Of a stretch of 64,000 nt of DNA, positions 9,767 to 18,359 are shown in pieces. Source of the stretch: Balneola sp. GTDB taxonomy: Bacteria > Bacteroidota > Rhodothermia > Balneolales > Balneolaceae. The translations under genes were made by a program, and so were the position numbers. The notes below the pieces were generated by a model. That model worked only from the letters and a program-made list of their open reading frames with translations. It made no database searches and was not told the DNA's origin. The stretch covers positions 62,001 to 126,000 of the forward strand of contig JANQSE010000007.1 in the NCBI GenBank assembly GCA_028284195.1, given 5' to 3'. Positions within the stretch are counted from its first letter, which is position 1, and every line of letters begins with the position of its first letter.

Positions 9767-11275
9767 ATGAGTTATAAATACGAGCACATCACCACCCTTG
9801 GTGAACTAAAAGAAAGCGGCTGGCAATCGGTCTCGGTAAAGCAGGAGCTACGAAAAAATATGATGGCCGTACTAAACGAGAAAGAGAATCTTTTTCCGGG
9901 TATTCTTGGCTACGAAAAAACAGTACTTCCTCAAATACAACATGCCATTCTTTCAAAACATGATATGATTCTGTTGGGTTTACGAGGGCAGGCTAAAACA
10001 CGGCTACTGAGAGCATTAGTACAGTTTTTAGATGAATACATACCCATAGTGAAAGGTTCAGTAATCAACGATGACCCGTTAAATCCCCTTTCCCGTTTCG
10101 CCAAAGATACGATCAATAAAAAAGGAGATGATACAGAAATTAGCTGGCTGCATCGCTCATTCCGATATGGCGAAAAACTTGCTACCCCCGACACCACAGT
10201 AGCCGATCTTATAGGTGATATTGATCCTATCAAAGCTGCGACTCAAAAATTAGATCTGGCGGATGAAAATGTAATCAACTATGGGTTGATACCCCGAACA
10301 AACAGGGGGATCTTCGCAATCAATGAACTCCCCGATCTGCAACCCAGAATACAGGTAGCACTACTTAATATTATGCAGGAAAGGGATATCCAGATACGTG
10401 GATTTAATATCAGAATGCCAATTGATGTATCGATGGCTTTTTCTGCGAACCCCGAAGATTATACGAATCGAGGTAACATTATTACTCCTTTAAAAGATCG
10501 TATTGATGCCCAGATAATTACACACTATCCACGGGAAATTGAGACCGGAGTACATATTACTAAGCAGGAAGCCTGGCAGCAAAGAGAAGAAAATCCAAAG
10601 ATCCATATTCCGGATATTTACAGGGAGATTATAGAGCAAACCGCTTTTGAGGCTCGTGAGTCTGAATACATTGATCAAAAAAGTGGTGTTTCAACACGTA
10701 TGACCATTACTGCTATGGAGCAGGTAATTTCATCGGCTGAACGGCGGGGTGTTTTAAATGGTGAAGATGAGGTACAGGTACGGATTTCAGATATTTACCA
10801 TATGGTTCCTGCATTAACCGGAAAGCTAGAGTTGGTATATGAAGGTGAGCAGGAAGGGGCTATCAGCGTTGCAAAACATATTATTGGAAGGGCGATAAAC
10901 AAAACATTTAAGAAAGTATTTCCGGACCCTCAAAGTAAAGCCGAAGATGTGAAGGTTATGTATAAGCCCATTACAGATTGGTTTGCTGAAGGCAACGAGG
11001 TAAATATACCAGACGTGTTATCGGATACAACATATAAGGAAGCACTTGATGCTGTTAACGGCCTTGAAGATCTTGTTAAAAAACATATTAAAAAAACCGG
11101 ATATCAGGAATTATATGCATGGATGGATTTAGTGTTAGAGGCTTTGCATCAAAACTCATTGTTAAGCAAGCAAGACCTGGATGACGAAACACTTTACACC
11201 GACATGTTGGGCTCTATGTTTTCTTCGATTACAGGAAGCCAGAGTGATGAAGGTTATGAAGATTTTGATCTATAA
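9767..11275 (+). CDS. ChlI-like (magnesium chelatase/MoxR-class) AAA+ ATPase
   Basis: The 502-residue protein has Walker A GLRGQAKTRL (about residues 71-80), GDIDPIKA, a Walker B-like GIFAINELPDL, the sensor segment FSANPEDYTNRG and an arginine-finger region LKDRIDAQI. It resembles the ChlI/BchI subunit of magnesium chelatase, but no ChlD- or VWA-type partner or chlorophyll gene lies nearby, so a chelatase role is unlikely. Such ATPases usually remodel a VWA protein or another client. The C-terminal 150 residues are helical and unassigned. It stands alone between pabB and rpmE. The client is unknown. Confidence 0.8.
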   Translation: MSYKYEHITTLGELKESGWQSVSVKQELRKNMMAVLNEKENLFPGILGYEKTVLPQIQHAILSKHDMILLGLRGQAKTRLLRALVQFLDEYIPIVKGSVINDDPLNPLSRFAKDTINKKGDDTEISWLHRSFRYGEKLATPDTTVADLIGDIDPIKAATQKLDLADENVINYGLIPRTNRGIFAINELPDLQPRIQVALLNIMQERDIQIRGFNIRMPIDVSMAFSANPEDYTNRGNIITPLKDRIDAQIITHYPREIETGVHITKQEAWQQREENPKIHIPDIYREIIEQTAFEARESEYIDQKSGVSTRMTITAMEQVISSAERRGVLNGEDEVQVRISDIYHMVPALTGKLELVYEGEQEGAISVAKHIIGRAINKTFKKVFPDPQSKAEDVKVMYKPITDWFAEGNEVNIPDVLSDTTYKEALDAVNGLEDLVKKHIKKTGYQELYAWMDLVLEALHQNSLLSKQDLDDETLYTDMLGSMFSSITGSQSDEGYEDFDL

Positions 11276-11280
11276 AATGA

Positions 11281-11311
11281 TTGAATTCGCATTCAGATAA
11301 TGCTATCTTTA
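11281..11311 (+). promoter_or_regulatory. Predicted Bacteroidota-type promoter of rpmE
   Basis: TTG at 11281-11283 is followed after 20 nt by TATCTTTA at 11304-11311, a good fit to the TTTG/TAnnTTTG pattern of Bacteroidota primary sigma promoters. It lies 32 bp before the rpmE ATG. Prediction from pattern only. Confidence 0.55.
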
Positions 11312-11342
11312 AAGCCTTTGAAAATCGAACACACGCAAAGCC

Positions 11343-11558
11343 ATGAAAAACGGAATCCATCCAGAGTATAAAGAAATTACAGTCATTATGAGTGATGGTA
11401 CAGAGGTAAAAACCAGAAGTACTATGCAAACCAAAGATGGCGTATATAAAAGTGAGGTAGATTCAAAAAACCACCCTTTTTATACAAAGAACAACAATTT
11501 TAGTGCTAAAGCAGGCCGTGTTGACCGCTTTAAGCGCATGTACGACAAGAAAAAATAA
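11343..11558 (+). CDS. rpmE: 50S ribosomal protein L31, zinc-free type
   Basis: The 71-residue protein starts MKNGIHPEYKEITV and ends with RVDRFKRMYDKKK, the conserved L31 ends. The Cys residues that form a zinc site in classical L31 are absent; the protein contains no Cys, so it should not need zinc. It has its own predicted promoter just upstream and a strong terminator just downstream, so it is probably a single-gene transcript. Confidence 0.93.
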   Translation: MKNGIHPEYKEITVIMSDGTEVKTRSTMQTKDGVYKSEVDSKNHPFYTKNNNFSAKAGRVDRFKRMYDKKK

Positions 11559-11574
11559 ATACATTTTTTTGATC

Positions 11575-11610
11575 AAAAGGATGCATCGTAACTGATCGCA
11601 TCCTTTTTTT
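11575..11610 (+). terminator. Rho-independent terminator of rpmE
   Basis: The arm AAAAGGATGC (11575-11584) pairs with GCATCCTTTT (11598-11607) across a 13-nt loop, and the T-run continues to 11610. It begins 16 bp after the rpmE stop codon and precedes the hydrolase gene at 11619. Confidence 0.9.
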
Positions 11611-11618
11611 ATATAGCC

Positions 11619-12254
11619 ATGGATATAAAAGTATTTGAAGTAGGCCCATTCGCAGAAAACACGTATATGTTAATTAAAGATACTTCTGCAATTCTTATAG
11701 ATCCGGGTTTTTCTAATGAAAGTGAATTTCAATCATTCAAAACAATACTTTTAAATGCTCAGGCAAACCTGGAAGCTATTGTATTAACGCATGCTCATGT
11801 TGATCATGTTTTGGGTTTGCATAGAGTGCTAAAGGATTTCGATGTTGATGTATTTCTTAATACAGATGACCTGTTTCTCTGGGAAAATTTTGGCAGCCAG
11901 GCAACCATGTTTGGCTTAAATCAGGTTGGGTTTTCATTCACTCCCAAATCGTTAGCAGAAACCGGCATGTTTAAAGTTGGAGCTTTTGAATTTGAATGTC
12001 TGTATACCCCCGGGCACTCGCCGGATCATACTTCGTTCTATTTTAAAGACGAGAATATGGTAATTGCCGGAGATGCACTGTTTAACGGAAGTATTGGTAG
12101 AACGGATCTTTACAAAGGTGATTTTGATATGCTTGCGATGTCCATTCGTGAGAAACTATATGCACTTCCTGAACAGACAAAAGTGTATCCCGGGCATGGC
12201 CCGGCTACAACGGTTGGTTATGAGAAAGCGAATAATCCGTTTGTAAAAGCTTAA
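11619..12254 (+). CDS. Metallo-beta-lactamase-fold hydrolase (glyoxalase II-like)
   Basis: The 211-residue cytoplasmic protein carries the dinuclear metal motif THAHVDHVLGL (HxHxDH), the third-His segment LYTPGHSPDHTSFY, the bridging Asp in VIAGDALFNGSIGRTDL, and a last His in VYPGHGPATTVG. This layout matches the short YcbL/glyoxalase II-like group acting on thioesters such as S-lactoylglutathione or analogues. The substrate cannot be told from sequence. It starts right after the rpmE terminator, so it needs its own promoter or readthrough. Confidence 0.85.
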   Translation: MDIKVFEVGPFAENTYMLIKDTSAILIDPGFSNESEFQSFKTILLNAQANLEAIVLTHAHVDHVLGLHRVLKDFDVDVFLNTDDLFLWENFGSQATMFGLNQVGFSFTPKSLAETGMFKVGAFEFECLYTPGHSPDHTSFYFKDENMVIAGDALFNGSIGRTDLYKGDFDMLAMSIREKLYALPEQTKVYPGHGPATTVGYEKANNPFVKA

Positions 12255-12261
12255 CGTTTTT

Positions 12262-12290
12262 TTGAACCACAGAGAGCACAGAGAATAGAA
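12262..12290. repeat. Degenerate 'ACCACAGAG' intergenic repeat
   Basis: The segment GAACCACAGAGAGCACAGAG lies just after the hydrolase gene. It resembles the ACCACAGAGxxCACAGAG-type intergenic repeat seen in many environmental bacterial genomes. Only one partial copy is visible here, so this is recognition by pattern. Confidence 0.4.
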
Positions 12291-12371
12291 AACCAGCCAC
12301 AACAATTTCTCACGCTCAGATCATGTCGAAGCTGTAACAAAACTCTGTAGTATCTGTTGCTACCTTAATAT

Positions 12372-12974
12372 CTAGCTAAGTTTTTCCAGCTCTTTTTGAT
12401 AATGCTCTGCTTTGCCCGGGTTCAATTTTTTAAGCTGATTATACATCTCTACAGCCAGTTCCTTCTTGCCTTGTTGGGCATGGATTTTAGCAAGGGTTTC
12501 GGAAATGATGTCGCTTATATTTTCGGCTTCCTCTGCAAGATTGGTATCATCAAATGGTTCGTTATCTCCTGGTATTGTTATCTTTTGAGATTCGACAGCT
12601 TCCAGCATTGCAATTAAACTATCCAGGTCAAGGATTGGCGATTTACGGTTTGCTTGGTTCAGTTTCTTTGAAGAGGAATAATTAGTTGACGGTATAGCCG
12701 CGTCAAACTTTTCGGGATGAACCAGAAAATAATGCAGATGCTCCATTAACGGGCTGCCTGGTGCATATGTTTTTGCTTTTAAAGCTTCTTTAATTGCCAT
12801 TGGGTTATCATCGTACGAATGATAGAACCAGGCTAGCAAAAAATGGCCTACTGCATCAGGTCCTCGTTTCTTTAAGTGCTGGGTTAGTTTTGATATCGCA
12901 CCATCAGGATCTTTTTCGAAACGCTCGTGAAATGAGCGCAAAGATTGGGGTATGTTAAAAGGGAGTTCAGCCAT
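12372..12974 (-). CDS. TPR-like helical protein of unknown function
   Basis: The 200-residue soluble protein has no signal peptide. Its N-terminal part has paired-helix repeats (AISKLTQHLKKRGPDAVGHFLLAWFYHSYDDN, written here as separate helices around residues 24-56). Its C-terminus ends in a TPR unit (LAKIHAQQGKKELAVEMYNQL, residues about 166-188). A Ser/Asp-rich linker lies between. It follows lptE on the same strand with a gap of about 48 bp, so it is probably the last gene of the sigma-54 activator-lptE operon. No specific function is recognised. Confidence 0.7.
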   Translation of the reverse strand: MAELPFNIPQSLRSFHERFEKDPDGAISKLTQHLKKRGPDAVGHFLLAWFYHSYDDNPMAIKEALKAKTYAPGSPLMEHLHYFLVHPEKFDAAIPSTNYSSSKKLNQANRKSPILDLDSLIAMLEAVESQKITIPGDNEPFDDTNLAEEAENISDIISETLAKIHAQQGKKELAVEMYNQLKKLNPGKAEHYQKELEKLS

Positions 12975-13022
12975 CGTAATTAAGAGCGATAATACATTTC
13001 ACTGCACTTAGATTCAAAACAA

Positions 13023-13535
13023 TTACCAATTACTGACGGCATCGTTAAACATATTATTAGCAATTTCTTCCAATGCTTCATCGGCTGCTGTTTGCTCACC
13101 TGTTATTGGGTCTTCAGTTGGATCAAAGGTAAAAGATCCATTAAAAGGTTTGTCCCATTCAGGGCTGTCTTTAGATGTATAAAGGAAGCTTGCACTTACT
13201 GTAATGGTAACTTGATTTTGGTTGGCTTGCTCATCGCCTCCAATGCTAAATGGGCGGTTGCTGTAGTTGATGATGGAGCCATCTAAAACAGCATCCGCTT
13301 CTTCTTCAGAGTTAGCAAGGCGAAGTTTACTTTGATTTATGAAGCGGTCAATTAAAATACGATTTAACCGATCACTAAGATCTCCGAGCCCGCTACGGGA
13401 TTGGTCAGGGAAAAAGGGGATATAGATGCTGTTAACACCTTCGGGGATAGAAGCACCTGTAAAACTGTATCGCAGGCAGCCGGAGAAAACAAAAGTTCCA
13501 AACAACAATAAGAGAATTAGTTTACGCAAGGCCAT
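13023..13535 (-). CDS. lptE: LPS-assembly lipoprotein LptE
   Basis: The 170-residue lipoprotein has a signal ending in FSGC (lipid Cys about residue 19) followed by LRYSFTGASIPEGVNSIYIPFF, the pattern of Bacteroidota LptE proteins. It then has the DRLNRILIDRFINQSKLRL helix, an EADAVLDGSI strand and a C-terminal EALEEIANNMFNDAV helix. LptE plugs the LptD barrel that inserts lipopolysaccharide into the outer membrane. Its start overlaps the stop of the sigma-54 activator by 14 bp, so the two are translationally linked. The lptD gene is not in this window. Confidence 0.85.
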   Translation of the reverse strand: MALRKLILLLLFGTFVFSGCLRYSFTGASIPEGVNSIYIPFFPDQSRSGLGDLSDRLNRILIDRFINQSKLRLANSEEEADAVLDGSIINYSNRPFSIGGDEQANQNQVTITVSASFLYTSKDSPEWDKPFNGSFTFDPTEDPITGEQTAADEALEEIANNMFNDAVSNW

Positions 13536-14823
13536 ATTGATCTAACTTTCTGTAGAGTGTTCGTTCACTTATGCCAAGAGTTTCTGATGCTTTTCTTCTA
13601 TTACCATCGTATTTCTCTAACGCCTGTTTAATCAGGAATTGCTCGGTTGCTTCAATAGAAGGAATTTCATCTCCACCAAAGAATTTTATTATTGCGGATT
13701 CTTCACTTTCATGAACCTCAGATACAGTTTCATGGGTAGGTTTTGGCATTTCCTGCATTCCAAGCAAGGCGTGTTCATTAAGGTTTATGCCCATTTCAGA
13801 AACGCCTGAGTTTCCAACATCACTTCGCATGGCCGGAGGAAGAGCTTTTACATCTTTACCAGGCATGGTTGAGTACATAAAGTTAGCAAGCATCTTTTTA
13901 ACGTCAGAAATATCGGTACGCAGTTCAACCAAAGCGCGGTACACAAGCTCTCTGTCGCGCCGATCAAACTCATTCTGAGTATTGGATTGTTGGCCTTCTC
14001 CATTTGGAAGCATTGGAAGATTATCAGCAGATCCCTGATGCTGTCGTCCTTTTAAATATTTTTGCAGGCGCTCAACGTCAATGAATTGAGATTTCTCTAA
14101 CACAACTAATTGTTCAGCTACATTCCGAAGTTCACGAATATTCCCCGGCCACCGATAGGAGATCAATAATTCACGAGCGTCATCAGAAAAGCCTTTGAAC
14201 ACCGAATCATACCGGGCTGAAAATTCTTGTACAAATTTTCTGAAAATCGGTACAATATCTTCCTGGCGATCCCGAAGCGGAGGTAAGTGAATTTGGACCG
14301 TATCAAGGCGATAGTAAAGATCTTCTCTAAATGAACCATCTTCAACCAATTTCCACAAGTCTAGATTGGTAGCTGCAATAACACGAACATCGGTTGTTTG
14401 TACTTTACTGGACCCAACTCTGAAAAACTCACCATTTTCGAGTACTCTTAACAGTTTTACTTGTACGTTTTTTGGAGTGTCGCCGATTTCATCAAGAAAA
14501 ATTGTGCCGCCGTTTGCTTTTTCGAAGTATCCTTCGCGACTTTCGTTAGCACCAGTGAAAGCACCTTTCTCGTGTCCAAAAAGCTCACTTTCAATAATTC
14601 CTTCAGGTATAGCACCACAATTTACAATAATAAGGTTGTTTCGCTTTCGCTCACTTAATGCATGAATTGCCCGGGCGGTAACATCTTTACCAACCCCGCT
14701 TTCGCCCTGTAAAAGCACACTGATATCCGTTTTTGCAACCTGCATGATTTTGTCAATTACATGGCGCATTTCCTGTGATGTGCCGAGCAATCCAAATTGT
14801 TCCTGAAAAACTTCGCGATCCAT
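13522..14823 (-). CDS. Sigma-54-dependent activator (AAA+ plus Fis-type HTH, no receiver domain)
   Basis: The 433-residue protein starts almost directly with the sigma-54 activator ATPase: Walker A GESGVGKD (residues 40-47), GAFTGA (87-92), Walker B GGTIFLDEIGD, and RWPGNIRELRN. After a low-complexity linker it ends with a Fis-type helix-turn-helix (NRRKASETLGISERTLYRKLDQYGL). There is no N-terminal receiver, GAF or PAS domain, so activity must be set by partner proteins or expression. Its coupling to lptE suggests a role in envelope gene control. This gene order, activator then lptE, is recurrent in Bacteroidota. Confidence 0.92.
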   Translation of the reverse strand: MDREVFQEQFGLLGTSQEMRHVIDKIMQVAKTDISVLLQGESGVGKDVTARAIHALSERKRNNLIIVNCGAIPEGIIESELFGHEKGAFTGANESREGYFEKANGGTIFLDEIGDTPKNVQVKLLRVLENGEFFRVGSSKVQTTDVRVIAATNLDLWKLVEDGSFREDLYYRLDTVQIHLPPLRDRQEDIVPIFRKFVQEFSARYDSVFKGFSDDARELLISYRWPGNIRELRNVAEQLVVLEKSQFIDVERLQKYLKGRQHQGSADNLPMLPNGEGQQSNTQNEFDRRDRELVYRALVELRTDISDVKKMLANFMYSTMPGKDVKALPPAMRSDVGNSGVSEMGINLNEHALLGMQEMPKPTHETVSEVHESEESAIIKFFGGDEIPSIEATEQFLIKQALEKYDGNRRKASETLGISERTLYRKLDQYGLA

Positions 14824-14850
14824 TGTCTGAATTTTCGTCTGTCAAATTGA

Positions 14851-14862
14851 CGTAAATTTACG
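14851..14862. promoter_or_regulatory. Perfect 12-bp palindrome upstream of the sigma-54 activator
   Basis: CGTAAATTTACG is a perfect palindrome 28 bp upstream of the activator ATG. Read on the minus strand it contains TAAATTTA, which fits a -7 box, although no good -33 box lies at the right distance. It may be an operator overlapping a promoter. Inference only. Confidence 0.35.
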
Positions 14863-14987
14863 GATTACTTTGCTACTAAGTAAAATCCATTCAAATAAAA
14901 GATCGTGCTTGGGGCTTTAGCCGGGTTTATTTTTGAAGCCGATATTGGTACACAACTGCACGTCTGTGCGGGGGTACTTAATCACTT

Positions 14988-15467
14988 TCATTTTATCAGT
15001 TCTGTAGCTTGTTCGATTGGTAACGCTCTTGTTTCTTTAAATGTAGAAAGCACCAGATTTGAGCGGGTTTTACTTACTCCTTCCCATGCTTGTATTCTGG
15101 ATAAAAGCCGTTCGAAAGAAGAAGTATTTTTTGTTCTCACTTTTAAGAAATGTGAGCCATCGCCTGTTATCGAATGGCATTCTAAAATCTGAGGTTCCTC
15201 TGATGCACAGCCCACAAAGTTGGAATAATTTTCAGATCCGTCAACCTGAACAAACATAAAAGCTGTGATATCGAAATGAAACTCTTTTGAATCGAGTATG
15301 GCTTTATATCCGGTAATCAAACCACGTTCTTCCAGTTTTCTCATTCGTTCAGAAACCGAAGGCACCGAAAGCCCCACCATTTCGGCAATTTGGTTTCGCT
15401 GGGCTCTTCCATATTGCTGGAGATGCTTTAAGATGGAGATGTCGATATCATCAAGTAAGTTGCTCAT
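14988..15467 (-). CDS. Lrp/AsnC-family transcriptional regulator
   Basis: The 159-residue protein has the Lrp N-terminal winged helix-turn-helix (DDIDISILKHLQQYGR, QIAEMVGLSVPSVSERMRKLEERGLITGY) and a C-terminal RAM/ligand domain with HSITGDGSHFLKVRT. Lrp proteins bind an amino acid and switch nearby metabolic or transport genes. No obvious amino-acid pathway is adjacent; the neighbour is serS, transcribed divergently from a 167-bp gap. The target is unknown. Confidence 0.9.
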   Translation of the reverse strand: MSNLLDDIDISILKHLQQYGRAQRNQIAEMVGLSVPSVSERMRKLEERGLITGYKAILDSKEFHFDITAFMFVQVDGSENYSNFVGCASEEPQILECHSITGDGSHFLKVRTKNTSSFERLLSRIQAWEGVSKTRSNLVLSTFKETRALPIEQATELIK

Positions 15468-15577
15468 TTTAGATATTTCCTAAGATTTATTGGCGGAGAA
15501 GATAATATCCTAAAAAAATAAGGGTAGCAATACGTTAAGCAAAAATGATTTGAGTTATCATAAATTCAAAAAAAGGG

Positions 15578-15608
15578 TTAAACAAAAAGGGAATAGGCCT
15601 TATCTTTA
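15578..15608 (+). promoter_or_regulatory. Predicted promoter of serS
   Basis: TTA at 15578-15580, then 20 nt, then TATCTTTA at 15601-15608, 26 bp before the serS ATG. It matches the TAnnTTTG-type box with the expected spacing. Pattern-based. Confidence 0.5.
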
Positions 15609-15634
15609 CAGCTTAAACTTAAATGGCTTAGAGA

Positions 15635-16903
15635 ATGCTGGACATCAACTTCATAAAAGAAAACAAAGATACTGTTAAAAAGGGAATGCTTGATAAAGGC
15701 GAGCAGGAAAGTTCACTGGTAGATGAGGTAATTACCAGGGATGAAGAATGGAGGTCTCTTGTTCAGAAGGTAGATGAACTAAGAACAGAGAGCAATGCAA
15801 AAGCGAAACAAATTGGTTCGTTGATGGGGCAGGGGAAGAAAGAGCAAGCCCAGGCTATTATAGCAGAAACTTCTCAACTAAAAGAAGATGTAAAACAGCT
15901 TGAGGAAGAATTAAATAAAATAGCTGAAGAACGTGAAAACCTGTTACTGAGGATTCCAAATGTTCCCCATTCAAGTGTGCCCGTAGGTGCAACCGAAAAC
16001 GACAATGAAGTTTTTGGAGCCTGGGGAGAGCCGAACAAAGAAGAATGGCGCAAGCCTCACTGGGAGATTGTTGAACGTTACGGCTGGGTTGATTTTGAGC
16101 GCGGCGTTAAGGTAACAGGTGCGGGTTTCCCATTTTATGTAGGGCCGGTTGCTCAGCTGCAACGTGTATTAATCAATTATTTTATTAATGAAGCGGGTAA
16201 CGCAGGTTATACAGAATTACAAGCTCCATATTTTGTGAATGAAGACTCAGCCAGGGGTACCGGGAACATTCCGGACAAAGAAGACATGATGTATGTAGTA
16301 CCACGAGATGAGTTTTTTGCCATCCCAACTGCTGAAGTTCCGGTTACCAATTTTCATCGCAACGAGATTTTATCTAACGACAAACTCCCGGTAAAATATG
16401 TTTGCTACACTCCCTGTTGGAGAAGGGAGGCTGGTTCTTATGGAAAGGATGTACGGGGGTTAAATCGTCTCCATCAGTTTGATAAGGTAGAGCTGGTAAA
16501 GATTGTTCATCCTGATAATTCTTATGATGAACTGGAGAGTTTAAGAGAACACTCCGAAAAACTGCTGCAGGCATTGGAATTACCTTACAGAACTTTGCTG
16601 ATGTGCACGGGAGATATGGGATTTACACAAAGTAAAAAGTACGATCTGGAAGTTTGGAGCCCGGGGCAGCAGCGCTGGCTGGAAGTAAGTTCTTGCTCTA
16701 ATTTTGAAAGTTTTCAGGCGCGAAGAATGCAACTACGTTACCGAAAAGGAGAGAAAGGAACAGAGATGGCCCATACGCTTAATGGTTCTGCTTTGGCACT
16801 TCCAAGAGTGATGGCAGCAATTCTGGAAGCTTACCAGGAAGAGAATGGAAAAGTACGAGTGCCCGAAGTGCTGAAAGGATTTATTGATAGGGATTATCTT
16901 TAA
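15635..16903 (+). CDS. serS: Seryl-tRNA synthetase
   Basis: The 422-residue class II synthetase charges tRNA-Ser. The N-terminal coiled-coil arm (about residues 30-105) is rich in Glu/Lys heptads. The catalytic core shows RGTGNIPDKEDMMYV, FAIPTAEVPVTNFH, motif 2 YTPCWRREAGSYGKDVRGL, HQFDKVELV, the ECWSxxQ-like LEVSSCSNFESFQARRMQLRYR and motif 3 AHTLNGSALALPRVMAAILE. All motifs look intact. The stop codon overlaps by 3 bp the stop of the convergent small membrane gene. Confidence 0.97.
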   Translation: MLDINFIKENKDTVKKGMLDKGEQESSLVDEVITRDEEWRSLVQKVDELRTESNAKAKQIGSLMGQGKKEQAQAIIAETSQLKEDVKQLEEELNKIAEERENLLLRIPNVPHSSVPVGATENDNEVFGAWGEPNKEEWRKPHWEIVERYGWVDFERGVKVTGAGFPFYVGPVAQLQRVLINYFINEAGNAGYTELQAPYFVNEDSARGTGNIPDKEDMMYVVPRDEFFAIPTAEVPVTNFHRNEILSNDKLPVKYVCYTPCWRREAGSYGKDVRGLNRLHQFDKVELVKIVHPDNSYDELESLREHSEKLLQALELPYRTLLMCTGDMGFTQSKKYDLEVWSPGQQRWLEVSSCSNFESFQARRMQLRYRKGEKGTEMAHTLNGSALALPRVMAAILEAYQEENGKVRVPEVLKGFIDRDYL

Positions 16904-17103
16904 TCCTTCTTCTTGGCGAAATACCAGATTGCCCAGCCTATCCCGAAAATAATAAGGGCTATGCCAAACCCACCCAGAAAAGCGTACAGCAAGTAGGGGA
17001 TGATGATGCTAACTACGATGCCGGTAATGGCTTTGATGGGAGATGCGGCAATGCTTGCCGATCCGAGGAATGATTTTAAAACACGTGCTAATCTTGCTAA
17101 CAT
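16900..17103 (-). CDS. Small hydrophobic membrane protein
   Basis: The open frame reaches 17175, but the ATG at 17101-17103 is preceded by AAGGAGACATC, a strong ribosome binding site, so I place the start there (67 aa). The protein has a short amphipathic N-terminus, then two adjacent hydrophobic stretches (about residues 24-44 and 46-60) and a Lys/Asp tail (FAKKKD). No family is recognised. The good ribosome site and the hydrophobic pattern favour a real gene. Confidence 0.6.
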   Translation of the reverse strand: MLARLARVLKSFLGSASIAASPIKAITGIVVSIIIPYLLYAFLGGFGIALIIFGIGWAIWYFAKKKD

Positions 17104-17169
17104 GATGTCTCCTTGTTTATAAACTCGGAAGGAATACGGACGGTTTTTTAAAAAGATTCGCTCTTTTCT

Positions 17170-17240
17170 AGCCACAAAAGCACTAAAGATGCAATTTAAC
17201 TGATATAAGTTCTTCCGTGTTTCTGTGCTTTAGTAGCTTA
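17170..17240. repeat. Degenerate inverted 'CCACAAA..GCACTAAAG' intergenic repeat
   Basis: AGCCACAAAAGCACTAAAGA near 17171 is mirrored by TCTGTGCTTTAGTAGCTT near 17221-17238, forming an imperfect inverted repeat between the small membrane gene and the dus gene. It resembles the common intergenic family with CCACAGAG/CTCTGTGG arms. Only one copy of this form is visible. Confidence 0.4.
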
Positions 17241-17247
17241 ATGGAAA

Positions 17248-18243
17248 TCAAGCCAAAGCAAACACATCTGCTTCTTTAAAGTTGAGAAGGATTTCCAGGA
17301 TTGGTTCCATAGTGTCGTGTTTCATCAACTCCATTCGAAGTTTTTTAGCATTACGAATTCCTTTAAGGTATTGTCCGTAATGCTTTTTCATAATGATGAC
17401 TCCATAACGTTCGCCCTGGTGTTCTACGGACAAACGAAGCTGCCTGGCACAAACATTAAGTTTTTCTTCCAGGGTAGGTTCCGGCAACAGTTCTCCTGTT
17501 TCCAGGTAATGGCGTGTTTGTTCAAAAATCCAGGGGTTGCCAATTGCTCCGCGGCCAATCATTACTCCATCTACGCCGGTTTCATCGAACATCTTTTTAG
17601 CTAATTCGGGGGATGTAACATCACCATTGCCGATAATGGGGATTTCAAGTCCGGGCGTGTTTTTTAATTTCTTCAGCCACTCCCAACGTGCATCGCCTTT
17701 GTATTTCTGGCAGCGGGTTCTGGCATGGACTGTTAGAGCTTTAACTCCCACACGTTGCAACATCAAAGCAACTTCCTGGATGCGAATGGTGTCATCGTCC
17801 CAGCCTAACCGTGTTTTAACAGTAACGGGGCGGTCTGTTACAGCATCTACAACGGTACCCGCCATCCGCTCCATCATATCTAAGTCTTTAAGGCATCCGG
17901 CCCCGGCTCCGCGTTTTACTACTTTATACACCGGGCATCCAAAATTAATATCCACCACATCTGGATTGTTATTCAAAGCCACTTTTGCAGCACCATGCAT
18001 AGCTTCTTCCCGCCCGCCAAAAATCTGGATACCAAACGGACGTTCACTTTCATGGTAGCTCATTTTATGAAGGGCAATATCAGAATCTCTTATCAGTGCC
18101 TCTGAGCTAATGAACTCCGTAAATACGATATCTGCACCTTTTTCTCTGCAGATCCTCCGAAATGGAGAATCAGTAACATCTTCCATGGGGGCAAGAAAAA
18201 GTGGATTTTTTAAAAGTGTAATGGCATCAATTTTCATAAACAA
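17248..18243 (-). CDS. dusB: tRNA-dihydrouridine synthase (DusB type)
   Basis: The 331-residue FMN enzyme reduces uridine to dihydrouridine in tRNA. Seen are LAPMEDVTDSPFRRICREKGAD at the N-terminus, DINFGCPVYKVVKRGAGAGCLKD with the catalytic Cys, VTVKTRLGWDD, LTVHARTRCQKYKGDARWE and PIIGNGDVTSPE with GVMIGRGAIGNPWIF. The long C-terminal helical domain is present. An alternative start two codons in (18237) would give MKIDAITLL. It is divergent from the aldolase gene. Confidence 0.92.
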   Translation of the reverse strand: MFMKIDAITLLKNPLFLAPMEDVTDSPFRRICREKGADIVFTEFISSEALIRDSDIALHKMSYHESERPFGIQIFGGREEAMHGAAKVALNNNPDVVDINFGCPVYKVVKRGAGAGCLKDLDMMERMAGTVVDAVTDRPVTVKTRLGWDDDTIRIQEVALMLQRVGVKALTVHARTRCQKYKGDARWEWLKKLKNTPGLEIPIIGNGDVTSPELAKKMFDETGVDGVMIGRGAIGNPWIFEQTRHYLETGELLPEPTLEEKLNVCARQLRLSVEHQGERYGVIIMKKHYGQYLKGIRNAKKLRMELMKHDTMEPILEILLNFKEADVFALA

Positions 18244-18359
18244 AAGATAAGGAAAGTAATTGGAATGTTGAGTCGCTAATTCAGCAAACGCAGCTAGTCA
18301 TTTCGTTGATTAACCCCTATATTTTAGTCTGCAAAAATTTAATTTAATCTAACGTACAA

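Noticed and set aside
14905-15192. A 95-aa plus-strand frame.
   Set aside because: It is mostly antisense to the Lrp gene, which has strong family motifs. Shadow frame.
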